Made by a program: the position numbers and the translations under genes. From contig JAHHEN010000001.1 in assembly GCA_018982785.1 (NCBI GenBank), positions 1-64,000 of the forward strand: a DNA stretch of 64,000 nt, read 5' to 3'. The DNA comes from Enterococcus innesii (GTDB lineage: Bacteria; Bacillota; Bacilli; Lactobacillales; Enterococcaceae). The notes under the pieces were generated by a model. The model did not search any database, was not told the DNA's origin, and saw nothing but the letters and a program-made list of their open reading frames with translations. This document shows positions 11,675-20,983 of this stretch, piece after piece; the stretch's first letter is position 1; each line of letters opens with the position of its first letter.

Positions 11675-11999
11675 TGTGCGCCTCTTTTCAAATACGTCGC
11701 CTGAAATCACTATCCGTTTCTCTTGGCATCAAGGATTGCCAGCAGAAAGACGACGGAATTCTCTACAAAATAAGCATAGCATAAAATCTCTGGGAAACCA
11801 TTGGAATGCTTGGAAAAGATTGGAATAAATAGACAGTCATTTGTCAAAAAGTACCGCCATGTTTTGCTCAATTGTTGGAATGATTTTTTCCAAGCAAATA
11901 CGATCCAAAATATATAGCACTAACATACGATCATACAATTATTGAGTAATTCTCGTTTATCGTATATACTGTATATACGATATAAGGAGGAGATGTAAA
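11675..11999. other. Intergenic region between yunD and the toxin-antitoxin operon
   Basis: About 325 bp holding divergent promoters. Besides the toxin-antitoxin promoter and operator I see several TTGGAA repeats between 11800 and 11885 of unknown meaning. No gene is supported here. Confidence 0.5.
11942..11980 (+). promoter_or_regulatory. Toxin-antitoxin promoter with palindromic operator
   Basis: TTGAGT (11942-11947) and TATACT (11965-11970) are separated by 17 bp. A perfect palindrome with 10 bp arms TCGTATATAC and GTATATACGA around one base (11960-11980) covers the -10 element. This is the arrangement expected for autorepression by the antitoxin, a swapped-hairpin DNA-binding dimer. Confidence 0.8.
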
Positions 12000-12242
12000 G
12001 TGAGTATTCAAGAACGAAAAATTAGAAAGAGCGGAAATTCAGTTGTTTTAACATTATCGAAAGAATTATTAGAAAAAATAGGAATTCAAGAAAATGATTA
12101 CGTATTTGTTGATGAAGACAAATTAGCTGCTGCAATCACGAAAAAGTCATTACCTTCTGAGCAGGAACTCGAAATCAATCGTTTAATCGATCAATCTTTT
12201 TCTCAATATGAAGAGATGTATAAGGAGCTCGCAAATCATTGA
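12000..12242 (+). CDS. AbrB/MazE-type antitoxin
   Basis: 80 aa. Residues 5-47 match the AbrB/MazE/SpoVT DNA-binding domain (KIRKSGNSVVLTLSKELLEK, then GIQENDYVFV). The C-terminal half is the likely toxin-neutralising tail. The start is a GTG at 12000, set by TAAGGAGGAG at 11981-11991. Its stop overlaps the toxin start. It probably represses its own promoter through the palindrome at 11960-11980. Confidence 0.85.
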   Translation: MSIQERKIRKSGNSVVLTLSKELLEKIGIQENDYVFVDEDKLAAAITKKSLPSEQELEINRLIDQSFSQYEEMYKELANH

Positions 12243-12646
12243 CAATCTACTTATCAGAAAAACAAATCATAAAAATGAATGTCGTGCTTATCAAAAGTCA
12301 AACACCAAATGAAGAGATCGGCTTGCGTGATCCATCTGGATTAGCCATGGCTGTAAAACAACCGCAACAAATCGTTTTTTCAAAAGAATTATATCCCTCA
12401 ATGGAGGAAAAAGCTGCAATCCTTCTAATCAACTTAATCAAAAAACATCCCTTTCATAATGCCAATAAACGAACGGCTTTCATGGCAACGGATGTTTTTT
12501 TCAAGCTTAACCACTATGAAACTTTTTTCGAACAAAATCAAACGATTGCATTTCTGGTGCACATTGCGAAATATGACGAAAATAAATTTGATACTTTAAG
12601 ACGATCAACCTCTGACTACCTTCGAAAATACACAAGAAAGTCGTAA
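12239..12646 (+). CDS. Doc-like (death-on-curing, Fic fold) toxin
   Basis: 135 aa. The Fic/Doc signature HPFHNANKRTAF lies at about residues 77-88, and the Doc-specific EIGLRDPSGLAMAVKQPQ block near residue 25. Doc toxins phosphorylate and inactivate EF-Tu. The start is a TTG at 12239 overlapping the antitoxin stop (TTGA), with TAAGGAGCT 9 bases upstream; the alternative is an internal ATG 12 codons later. Translational coupling fits toxin-antitoxin stoichiometry control. Doc usually pairs with Phd, so the AbrB-type partner is notable. Confidence 0.85.
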   Translation: MTIYLSEKQIIKMNVVLIKSQTPNEEIGLRDPSGLAMAVKQPQQIVFSKELYPSMEEKAAILLINLIKKHPFHNANKRTAFMATDVFFKLNHYETFFEQNQTIAFLVHIAKYDENKFDTLRRSTSDYLRKYTRKS

Positions 12647-12775
12647 AAAAGTAACTAGCTAATCAGCAATTCTTCACCTACAATCAAACAATCGTGATTC
12701 ACTTTTTACTAGATTGGCTAAAAATTGATCATGAAAATTTATCAAAGAGAAGACTCAACTAAAGACTTTCAGACA

Positions 12776-12810
12776 ATAAAAAACCCTAAGACAGTCTGTC
12801 TCAGGGTTGA
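12776..12810 (-). terminator. Terminator of the tadA/SRP RNA transcript
   Basis: On the minus strand AACCCTGAGACAG pairs with CTGTCTTAGGGTT and is followed by TTTTTATT. It lies about 60 nt beyond the SRP RNA. Confidence 0.85.
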
Positions 12811-12861
12811 ATGGTCATCGATTCAATTAGTACTACTGCTTTCTTCAAAACAAGCAGTTTT

Positions 12862-13479
12862 TCAATCAGACACATGGAGAATCCTGCTTAGTGCTGCTTC
12901 CTTCCGGATCTGACACGCTTCACAAGACCTCCATTGTCCTAGCCTTTCGGCAAAACTTAGTATAACGTATTTCGTTAGAGATTGCCAGCCTTTTTTTGTT
13001 TTTTCTTTTCGTAATGCTCGGAAAAAATCTGTTAGCAGCTGTCCACATGCTTCTTCTAAAATGCCGCCTTCCACATAGGACCAATGGTTGAAGCGATCAT
13101 CTTCCAATAGATTCATCAATGTACCGGCAGTGCCGCCTTTGGGATCGTAGGCACCAAAATACACTTCTTCCACCCGTGCCAATAACATCGCTCCACTGCA
13201 CATCGGGCATGGTTCCAAGGTCACAAACAGCTGCGCTTGTTCTAAGCGCCAACTTCCGACCGTGCGACAGGCTTCTTCGATCGCAAACATCTCCGCATGC
13301 GCTGCGGCTTGTTGCTGCGTTTCTCGTAGATTGTGCCCACGACCAATGATTTTGCCATCCAAGACGACGACAGCACCGATCGGTACTTCTGCCAAACCTT
13401 CTGCTTTTCGGGCTTCTTTGATTGCTTCTTCCATAAAGAAGGCTTTTTCCTCAGCAGTCAAAGTACTTGTTTTTTCCAC
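12862..13479 (-). CDS. tadA: tRNA-specific adenosine-34 deaminase TadA
   Basis: 205 aa as read. Zinc/cytidine deaminase motifs are HAEM (about residue 61) and LEPCPMCSGAM (about residue 93), so it converts A34 to inosine in tRNA-Arg. The family usually ends soon after LRKEKTKK (~residue 163). Here the frame continues ~40 more residues, and the last ~26 are encoded by the SRP RNA gene. The start is a GTG at 13479 with AGAGGAG 13 bases upstream, a rather long spacing. No better start is visible. Confidence 0.9.
   Translation of the reverse strand: MEKTSTLTAEEKAFFMEEAIKEARKAEGLAEVPIGAVVVLDGKIIGRGHNLRETQQQAAAHAEMFAIEEACRTVGSWRLEQAQLFVTLEPCPMCSGAMLLARVEEVYFGAYDPKGGTAGTLMNLLEDDRFNHWSYVEGGILEEACGQLLTDFFRALRKEKTKKGWQSLTKYVILSFAERLGQWRSCEACQIRKEAALSRILHVSD
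12866..12942 (-). ncRNA. ffs: Signal recognition particle RNA (small bacterial type, 4.5S-like)
   Basis: The minus strand carries the universal SRP S-domain: GTGTCAGATCCGGAAGGAAG, i.e. the GGAA tetraloop region, followed by CAGCACTAAGCAGG. The flanking arms GGACAATGGAG and CTCCATGTGTCT pair to form the long helix. The RNA binds Ffh and targets nascent membrane proteins. The end positions are estimated to a few nucleotides. The tadA reading frame runs through the whole gene on the same strand. Confidence 0.92.
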
Positions 13480-13557
13480 GACTTCACTTTCACTCCTCTA
13501 CCTCGCACCATTGCGTGCATTTCCTTGTTAGTATAACGAAAAACGCTCAGAAAGACG

Positions 13558-13596
13558 AGAAAAACTCGCAAAGACCGATGTCCCTGCGAGTTTCAA
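13558..13596 (-). terminator. Intrinsic terminator
   Basis: On the minus strand AAACTCGCA pairs with TGCGAGTTT across a 15 nt loop and is followed by T-rich sequence; it ends the small membrane-anchored protein gene. Confidence 0.75.
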
Positions 13597-13610
13597 CTGG
13601 AATGATTGGC

Positions 13611-13946
13611 TTAAAAGACGGAATCAACAAAGCTCGTCAACTTGTCTTTGACATGTTCTGTCGAATCTTTGATGTTGTCTCCATAAACAGAGATTTTGTT
13701 GCGGCCCTCATTGACTTTTTTCATCACACCTAACAACGAATCCAATTCATTGTCAGACAAGCCGTCTACGACATCCAGCAATTTTTCATTGCCGTTGAAT
13801 TTGTCATCGACAAATTTCTTTACTTTGTGTCGGTTGCAAGCGAAGCGTACTTTATTGAATACTTTGTCTGATACAACGACGGCAGTAGTGATCCCAGCAA
13901 TCGCTGCAATGCTTAATCCAATCGTTACTTTTGATGATGTTTTCAT
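13611..13946 (-). CDS. Small N-terminally anchored hypothetical protein
   Basis: 111 aa. One hydrophobic N-terminal segment (about residues 6-25) is followed by a charged, helical cytoplasmic or surface domain. I recognise no domain. The ATG at 13946 has AGGGAGCTG upstream; the frame is open further but without a site. It is monocistronic, with its own terminator. Confidence 0.7.
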   Translation of the reverse strand: MKTSSKVTIGLSIAAIAGITTAVVVSDKVFNKVRFACNRHKVKKFVDDKFNGNEKLLDVVDGLSDNELDSLLGVMKKVNEGRNKISVYGDNIKDSTEHVKDKLTSFVDSVF

Positions 13947-14014
13947 ATCGATCAGCTCCCTTATTTTGCTACTTCCATCATAGCACGAGGACTGAAATAA
14001 AAACACTATTTCGT

Positions 14015-15381
14015 TTAAATCGCTTTGAATCTTAATCCTTTAGGAAAGAAGTTTTTCACGGTTCCTTGGACTTGTTTTCCAAAACCGACGGGGATCTCAT
14101 CGACTGTCAAAATCACCCACCCAGCATTTCCTGGCACACTCAAGGTTTCACCTGCCACATACTGCTGCCATTGCGGCAAAGTGATCGGCACTGTCGGTGC
14201 CCCTTCTTCTGCATGGATCGCCAATGCCAACGCATAACTTGGCTCGATCCGATTCTTCTTAACGACGCCGACATGCAAACCTGGGCGCATAAGCTTGATC
14301 CCTTTTAAAGAAGGCATTTCTTCAGGAACGAGCCAAAGGTTTTCACCTAGCAGCTGTGGCGTCGCATTCAGTGCCTGTAAAAAAGGAAAATCCTTGCGAA
14401 AGGCTTGCCACAACTTTTGAGTCGCTGCATCTAATGGGCTCTTGGCTGTCGCTCCTTTGCCTTTTTTCTTCTTTTTCACTGGCGCTGCTTCTGCTTGGGA
14501 GGTCAATTTCGCAGCGAAATGACCTTCTCCTTGGTTTAAATGCGGCCATAAGCGGATGGTTTTCTCGATCCCAGGTGCCTCTCCCCACTCGCTGCGCCCA
14601 TGAGATACATTATCCAAGTCGATCGCTTCGATCGCGAAGGGATACTCCTCCATTAACCAAGCCATCATCGCTTCGTTTTCTTCTGGGGCAAAGGTACAGG
14701 TGGAATAGATCAGCTGGCCCCCGGTTTTAGCATCGCAACGGCTTGTGCCAAAATGTCTTTTTGCCTGATCGCACACTGCTCAGGTGTATCTGCTTGCCAT
14801 TCTTCTAAGGCGACGGGATCTTTACGAAACATCCCTTCACCAGAACATGGGGCGTCCACCACGATCTTGTCAAAAAACTGAGGAAAATGGCGGCTCAATT
14901 CTTGCGGCGCCTGATTGGTGACGACTACATTTGGAAAGCCCCAACGCTCCACATTTTCTGATAAGATTTTGGCACGCTTGGGGAAAATCTCATTTGCTAC
15001 AAGCAGCCCTTTTCCTTGTAATTGGCTTGCCAGCTGCGTTGTTTTGCCCCCTGGTGCCGCACATAAATCTAAGACCCGCTCCCCTGGTTGAGCGGCTGCG
15101 ATCGTTGCTACGATCATCGCACTAGGTTCTTGACTGTAGACATAGCCAGCTTGATGGAGCAGCGAACGACCTTTGACTTCGCCAATATAAGCCGCTTCTG
15201 CATAGGGGGCGGGTACAGCAGCTGGCCCATATTTTGCCAGCATCGCTTGTGCGTGCGGCTTAGCAATATTCAAGCGAAAGCCTTTGACTGGCTGATTATC
15301 GGTTAAAGCGGTAAAAAAAGCTGATGCTTCTTCTCCTAGCAACCGTTGGTATTTTTCAATAAATGGTGTTGGTAATTGCAT
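14015..15381 (-). pseudogene. rsmF: RsmF-type 16S rRNA m5C methyltransferase, frameshifted
   Basis: Two overlapping frames (15381-14710 and 14776-14015) together give one complete ~455 aa NOL1/NOP2/Sun methyltransferase. The first part has the SAM motif VLDLCAAPGGKTTQL and the catalytic DAPCSGEG. The second has STCTFAPEENE, a linker rich in Lys, and the C-terminal RNA-binding domain. Reading is restored by one G in a G5 run (plus strand C at 14718-14722), giving AMLKPGGQLIYST. Everything else is intact, so a sequencing error is the simplest explanation. Confidence 0.88.
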
Positions 15382-15453
15382 ACTTACCCCTCCTCGGCTT
15401 TTTTATTCTAGCGACTGAGAAGCAATTATGCAAGAATTCCTTGATCAAATGGC

Positions 15454-15514
15454 AAAAAAACTGCAGCTGAGTGAAGTGAGCGACTAAATCGCCTCGACTT
15501 CTCTTTGCTGCAGA
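15454..15514 (-). terminator. Terminator of the YczE/YitT-like gene
   Basis: CTGCAG arms at 15461-15466 and 15508-15513 close a long imperfect stem that ends in a T7 run on the minus strand. Confidence 0.7.
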
Positions 15515-15519
15515 CCTTT

Positions 15520-16155
15520 TTATTTAAAAATCGCTTTTTTGACACTGCTTTCGATGAATGGCTGAGAGACACGGTTGTCCCAGAATTTGATCAGTGGGCC
15601 CACTAAAAAGGCACTGATGAAGGTTCCGATCCCGATTGGTCCGCCTGTAAAGAGTCCGATCAAGGCAAAGGCAACGTCTTGAATCACCCGCACCACTCGA
15701 TAATTAGCTTTCGTCTGATCGACGATGGTTGGGGCGATCGCGTCATAGGGGGCGCTGCCCAAATTCGCTGACATATAAAATGAAGCTCCGAAGGTAAAGA
15801 AGATGATCCCGATCAACAAGAACAAACCTTGCTGCCACCAATTATTCGGACCGACGGATAACCAATCAAAAACATTGGTATAAAAGTCAATGAAGAATCC
15901 TGTCAGCACCATATTGATGACCGTGCCGATACCGATATGGCGACGGCCAAAGATAAAAATCAATACTAGGACAGCGATATTGATCATCAATTGATAGACC
16001 CCAAGGGATAACCCTAGCAGCTCACCGACACCGATATTGGCTGCTGTGTATGGGTCTAGCCCCACTCCGCCGACCCGCAGCAATGCCGCCCCAAATCCTA
16101 AAATGGCGACACCAATCAACGCATACAGCGAGCGTAATCCTGTTTCTTTTTTCAT
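15520..16155 (-). CDS. YczE/YitT-family membrane protein (COG2364)
   Basis: 211 aa with five to six membrane segments and glycine-rich helices (GVAILGFGAALL, NIGVGELLGLSLGVYQ, TFGASFYMSANLGSAPYDAI). The repeated G-x-DP-Y and GSAPYDA motifs are typical of YczE/YyaS-like proteins, whose function is unknown. The ATG at 16155 is preceded by AAAGGAG; an upstream in-frame ATG at 16224 lacks a ribosome site. It stands alone between rsmF and the MerR gene. Confidence 0.75.
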   Translation of the reverse strand: MKKETGLRSLYALIGVAILGFGAALLRVGGVGLDPYTAANIGVGELLGLSLGVYQLMINIAVLVLIFIFGRRHIGIGTVINMVLTGFFIDFYTNVFDWLSVGPNNWWQQGLFLLIGIIFFTFGASFYMSANLGSAPYDAIAPTIVDQTKANYRVVRVIQDVAFALIGLFTGGPIGIGTFISAFLVGPLIKFWDNRVSQPFIESSVKKAIFK

Positions 16156-16360
16156 TAAAATTTCTCCTTTTTTCTCATCTGTTCTTTCAAGTATAACGAG
16201 AAAAAAGGAAAATGGGAATTTCAACGCTTCACAGGGCCCTTTGTAGGGAAGGGATTTGCCTTAGTCATCTCCTTTGCTTCTATTGAAAAGCCAGTGGCAA
16301 CAACCATTGTTATTAAGTAGTTTGATTTTCGTTTCCTTCATACTAAGGTTGCACGTTCCA

Positions 16361-17191
16361 CTACTCTGGCTTCACTGGAACCATCACTTCAAATATCTGC
16401 AATTCTTTTTGGGTGGTAAAGACTTCATCTTGCCATAACAATTCCCAAACATCGCCATCGATCTTCAACTGCTTCTCTTTTAGAAAGGCTTGGATGCGGT
16501 GGGTAAAAGCGGCAATTTGTTCCTCTCCTTCACTGACAAACCCAGAAACATATGTACCAGCGGGACGTGTGATAATCAGCTTTTCCGGATAGAGATGTAG
16601 CCGATCTTGGGGAATCAAGATCAATGCCCGATAAGGAGATGCGTGAAAAGTCTGATCCTCCAACGTCGTTCCGGCACTTAAAAAGCCAATGGGATAGCCA
16701 CTGAAGGCATCTTTATAATCCACTAATGGATAAAAACGAGCGTACACTTGATAAGCAGATTCTGGATCATCGCCGGCGATCTCTTCAGAAACGATAAACG
16801 CCTCTGCTTTATGATGCGCTATGGTAAAGGTCACAAAATCAGCTTCCTGTACTTTTTCATAGCGTTGAATATAGCGATCAAAAGTTCGTTCCAATTCTTG
16901 TAGCGCTGCGATTTTGTCACGGACTTCTCCTCGCCGTTCCACAAGTTCCTTTTGGGTGTATTCCGGGTTGCGGTTTTTCAAAAATTGGCGAATGTCTTGC
17001 AAGGGCATATCTAAAGAACGCAACATCAAAATCACGTCTAACTCAAGGCATTGTTCAAAGCCGTAATAGCGATAGCCATTGTCACCTATTGAATGAGGTT
17101 TGAACAGATCGATCTGATCATAATAAATCAATGTACGCCGACTCACACCGGCATAAGCGGACATCTCACTGATGGTCAATTGTTTTTTCAA
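16361..17191 (-). CDS. MerR-family regulator with GyrI-like effector domain (BmrR type)
   Basis: 276 aa. The N-terminal winged helix (residues 1-75: LTISEMSAYAGVSRRTLIYYDQIDLF, then YRYYGFEQC) is followed by a coiled coil (about 80-120) and a C-terminal GyrI/SOUL-like effector domain. Such proteins sense lipophilic cations or drugs. It is divergent from the ABC exporter genes, and the shared intergenic region has a 19 bp spacer promoter with a palindrome, so this regulator very likely activates the exporter. Confidence 0.88.
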   Translation of the reverse strand: MKKQLTISEMSAYAGVSRRTLIYYDQIDLFKPHSIGDNGYRYYGFEQCLELDVILMLRSLDMPLQDIRQFLKNRNPEYTQKELVERRGEVRDKIAALQELERTFDRYIQRYEKVQEADFVTFTIAHHKAEAFIVSEEIAGDDPESAYQVYARFYPLVDYKDAFSGYPIGFLSAGTTLEDQTFHASPYRALILIPQDRLHLYPEKLIITRPAGTYVSGFVSEGEEQIAAFTHRIQAFLKEKQLKIDGDVWELLWQDEVFTTQKELQIFEVMVPVKPE

Positions 17192-17208
17192 AAAATTTCA
17201 CTCCTTGC

Positions 17209-17239
17209 TTGACTGTAACGTTACGTTACAGTTTATTCT
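17209..17239 (+). promoter_or_regulatory. MerR-type promoter with 19 bp spacer and operator
   Basis: TTGACT (17209-17214) and TATTCT (17234-17239) are 19 bp apart, the long spacer typical of MerR-activated promoters. A perfect palindrome with 9 bp arms CTGTAACGT and ACGTTACAG (17213-17231) fills the spacer. It drives the ABC exporter genes. Confidence 0.88.
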
Positions 17240-17269
17240 ACCATAGAACAACATTTTTGGAGGGAAATC

Positions 17270-19003
17270 ATGAAACAATTACAGTTATTTTATAAAGAAG
17301 AACGACGCTTCTTTTTCAGTTTATTTCTTTTGATGCTGGTCCAATCCTTCGGCACACTCCTGTTGCCGTATTTTTTGGCAAAAATCATTGATGAAGGGAT
17401 CTTGAAAGTCGACACGACAGCCATTTGGCACAATGGCTGGTGGATGTTTGCCATTGCCATCGGCACCGTGATCGTCTCTGTAGGCGGTAGTTATTTATCT
17501 GCCCACCTTTCAGGAAAATTCGGGCATTTTTTGCGGATGCGCCTTTTCAAAAAAACACAGGAACTCTCTTTATCCGCTGTTGATGGCTATGGTACGCCCA
17601 CTTTGCTGGCACGTACCACCAGCGACATCAACAACATCCAACAAATTTTGATGATGGCGCTGCAAATGATTTTGCCAGCCCCAATGATCGTCGCAGCTTC
17701 AATTTTTCTAACCGGCACCGTCTCTTTGCGGATGATTTGGGTCCCAATCGTAGCGATCCTATGTTTTTCAATGATCGCTTATGGAGTGATCCGCAAAGCG
17801 ATCCCATTATCACAAATCACGCAAAAGCTAGTCGATAAAATGATGCGGATCTTACGAGAAACCTTTACCGGCGCTCGGGTGATTCGAGCATTCGACAAAG
17901 CAGCTTACGAAAAAGAACGGACAGATCGAACCTTGACGGAATATGCAAAAACCATGATCCAAGTCAATCGCCTCTTTGCTGTCTTGAATCCGACCGTCAA
18001 TTTAGTAATGGGACTCTCGATTTCGACCATCCTTGTCTACGGCGGCTATCAAAGTCTGCAGGGCCATCTTGCTATTGGTAGTATTACTGCCATCATCGAA
18101 TACACGATCCTGAGTCTTTGGTTTTTGACCATGGCAGCGATGGTGATCGTGATGGTACCCAAAGGCTTGACTTCCTTGCAACGGATCGAAGAAGTTTTAG
18201 AAGAACCATTTGATTTGATCGACGGTGACCAAACCTTAAACAAGACCGCCGAGTCAGAAACGATCGCCGCTTTCAATCAGGTGCAATTTACGTATGAAGG
18301 CGCCGAAGAACCTGTCTTAGAAGATATCAGCTTTGAGATCCACCGAGGCAAAACGACAGCAATCGTTGGCGGAACTGGCTCTGGCAAAAGCACCATCGCC
18401 AAAGCGCTGTTGCGTTTCAAAGATGTGACTGCTGGTTCGATCACGCTTTTTGACCACAACATCAAAGAGATCTCACAAGCCGAATTACGGGACCAAATTA
18501 GTTATGTCCCACAAAAAGCGCTCTTGCTTAGCGGCACGATTCAAGAAACCCTGCGTTTCGGCAATCGTCCAGCAACCCATGAGGCGATGGCAAAAGCCGC
18601 TGAAGTTGCTCAAGCCAAGTCATTTATCGAAAACTTGCCTGAAGGTTATGAAAGTCCAGTTGCTCAAAAAGGCAGCAATTTCTCTGGCGGTCAAAAGCAA
18701 CGATTGAGTATTGCCCGAGCGCTGACAAAGCCCGCAGAAATCTACTTCTTTGACGACAGCTTTTCTGCTTTGGATTATCAAACAGACGCCAACTTGCGGC
18801 GTGCATTGAAAGAATACACGAAAGATGCCGCCGTCATTATCGTGGCTCAACGGGTATCGACCGTCAAAAATGCCGATCAAATCATTGTCTTGGATAACGG
18901 CAAAATGGTCGGTAAAGGAACCCACGAAGAATTATTACGCAATTGCCAAACTTATCAAGAGTTTGCCTCATCTCAAGGAATGGGAGGAATGAAGGATGAG
19001 TAA
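17270..19003 (+). CDS. ABC exporter half-transporter, subunit 1 (degenerate-site partner)
   Basis: 577 aa: six membrane helices (about residues 15-300), then an ATPase domain with Walker A GGTGSGKS (about 367-374), Q-loop YVPQK, signature FSGGQKQR (about 470) and Walker B ending FFDDSFSALD. The catalytic Glu after Walker B is Asp, as in the degenerate site of heterodimeric exporters (TM287/288, BmrCD type). The next gene encodes the partner and starts 8 bp inside this one. Likely substrates are drugs or lipophilic compounds, inferred from the BmrR-like regulator. Confidence 0.9.
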   Translation: MKQLQLFYKEERRFFFSLFLLMLVQSFGTLLLPYFLAKIIDEGILKVDTTAIWHNGWWMFAIAIGTVIVSVGGSYLSAHLSGKFGHFLRMRLFKKTQELSLSAVDGYGTPTLLARTTSDINNIQQILMMALQMILPAPMIVAASIFLTGTVSLRMIWVPIVAILCFSMIAYGVIRKAIPLSQITQKLVDKMMRILRETFTGARVIRAFDKAAYEKERTDRTLTEYAKTMIQVNRLFAVLNPTVNLVMGLSISTILVYGGYQSLQGHLAIGSITAIIEYTILSLWFLTMAAMVIVMVPKGLTSLQRIEEVLEEPFDLIDGDQTLNKTAESETIAAFNQVQFTYEGAEEPVLEDISFEIHRGKTTAIVGGTGSGKSTIAKALLRFKDVTAGSITLFDHNIKEISQAELRDQISYVPQKALLLSGTIQETLRFGNRPATHEAMAKAAEVAQAKSFIENLPEGYESPVAQKGSNFSGGQKQRLSIARALTKPAEIYFFDDSFSALDYQTDANLRRALKEYTKDAAVIIVAQRVSTVKNADQIIVLDNGKMVGKGTHEELLRNCQTYQEFASSQGMGGMKDE

Positions 19004-20778
19004 ACAAACAATGGATACACCAAAAAACATCAAACATACAAGCCGACGTTTGCTGCGTTTGCTGATGGAACAAAAAGCCCGCTTTCTACTGATTATCGCT
19101 TCCGCCTTGTTCTTTTCCTTACTGATGTCCATCGCCCCTTTGATCTTGGGGCGTGGACTGGATAATCTGATTGCCTTGTTTCAACAAGAAGGCTGGCAGA
19201 TCAATGATTTTTGGCAAAGTATTTTAGGTCCAGTCGTCCTATTAGCGGGAACGTGGCTTTTGATCAGTCTCTTTTCCTTGCTGCAAGAGTATACGATGGC
19301 CAGTGTCAGTGAAACCCTGACCTTGACTTTACGCAAACAAATCAGTGACAAATTCAATCGCCTGCCTATCAGTTTTTACGACAAACATCATACTGGTGAT
19401 ATTTTAAGCCGAGTGATTCTCGATTTAGATAAAGTATCTGAAGTCTTGCAAGTTGGTTTGATGCAATTGATCACCGCAACCATCAGCATTACCTTCGGCT
19501 TGATCGCCATGCTTTATCTCAGCCCATTGCTGACGATCGGCGTGGTTCTGATTTTGCTTTTGAGTGCTTTTGTGACTACCGTTCTCGCACGAAAAAACTT
19601 GAGCTACTTTACCAAAAACCAAGAAACACTAGGTGCAGTCAGCAGTCGTGCGGAAGAGTTTTATACCGCAAATCCGCTGATCAAATCCTACAACCAACAA
19701 GTTGCTGTTGAAGCGGAAATGGCGGAATTGAGTGAAGCCCAATTTAAAGCCTTTCGAAAAGCACAGTTCGTCAGTGCAGCGATCAATCCATTCGTGCGCT
19801 TTATCAATCAAATCGGCTTTATCTTAAGCGCCGTCGTTGGTGGTCTGATGGTGTTGCAAGGGCAATTATCCATTGGTCTCGTACAAGCCTATCTGCAATA
19901 CATTAACCAAGTGTCTGAACCGATCACGCAAGCTTCTTATATTATGAATACCTTGCAAAGTGCCTTAGCATCTCTCGAACGAATTTTTGAGATCCTTGAT
20001 TATCCTGGAAGAAACAGCGACCCAGCAACTGCCAGTTCCACAAACCATCAAAGGAAAAATCGATTTTCAACACGTCTCCTTTGGCTACAACAAAGAAAAA
20101 CTCCTGATGGAAAACGTCGAATTTTCCGTCAAACCAAAACAAACGGTTGCGATCGTCGGACCAACAGGTGCTGGAAAAACCACCATGATCAATCTTTTGA
20201 TGCGCTTTTATCCATTGAATGGTGGGAAGATCTTGCTGGACGATCAAGACATGATGTCCTTTTCGGCACCAGCAGTACGGAAAAAATTCGGTATGGTGCT
20301 GCAAGATACGTGGCTGTTCCAAGGAACCATCGCTGAAAATATCGCTTATGGCAATCCCGATGCCACTCGGGAAGACATCTTGGCTGCCGCCAAAGCCGCC
20401 CAATGCGACCACTTCGTGCGAACCCTGCCCAACGGTTACGATACCGTCATTGGTTCCGAAAGCGAACTGTCACAAGGACAACAACAATTATTGACGATCG
20501 CCCGAGCGATTTTAGCAGACCCAACGATCCTGATCCTTGATGAAGCCACCTCCAGTGTCGACACGCGGACAGAACAAATGATCCAAACGGCGATGGATCG
20601 TTTGACCCAAGGACGAACCAGCTTTATCATCGCCCATCGTCTTTCTACCATCAAAAATGCCGACTTGATCTTAGTGATGAAAGACGGCTCTGTCGTCGAA
20701 AAAGGTTCCCATACAGAATTGCTGGCACAAGATTCACTTTACGCCCAACTATATAACAGCCAGTTTGCAACTGCTTGA
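18996..20778 (+). pseudogene. ABC exporter half-transporter, subunit 2 (canonical ATPase site), frameshifted
   Basis: The first frame (18996 to about 20005) encodes the six-helix domain through ASLERIFEILDYP. The second frame, from about 20009, encodes the linker and ATPase: Walker A GPTGAGKT, signature LSQGQQQ, Walker B ILILDEATSSVD with the catalytic Glu, and the AHRLSTI switch. Joined, they give a ~593 aa subunit that complements the degenerate site of subunit 1. Removing one G at 20007-20008 restores the frame as YPEETATQQ. It is coupled to the upstream gene by overlapping start and stop. Confidence 0.88.
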
Positions 20779-20780
20779 TG

Positions 20781-20834
20781 AAAAAAGGGACAATGCAACG
20801 ATTTTGAAAACAAATCGCTGCACTGTCCCTTTTA
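20781..20834. terminator. Terminator after the ABC exporter operon
   Basis: AAAAGGGACA...CGATTTT pairs with AAATCG...TGTCCCTTTT, giving a long stem with flanking A- and T-runs. Confidence 0.85.
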
Positions 20835-20983
20835 CTTATATTGCAAAATGAACTTCTGTTCATTCTCAAGAATCGCCCATGATAGGTCTCCAGAAAATCA
20901 TTTCCCTTGCGTTGCTCCTACCAATATCTGATAATCAGACGTGAGAAACGATCCATCAAACAGACCATATGGGAGTGCTGATC

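Noticed and set aside
12725-12913. Plus-strand ORF opposite the SRP RNA
   Set aside because: It spans a terminator and the antisense of the SRP RNA without a ribosome site.
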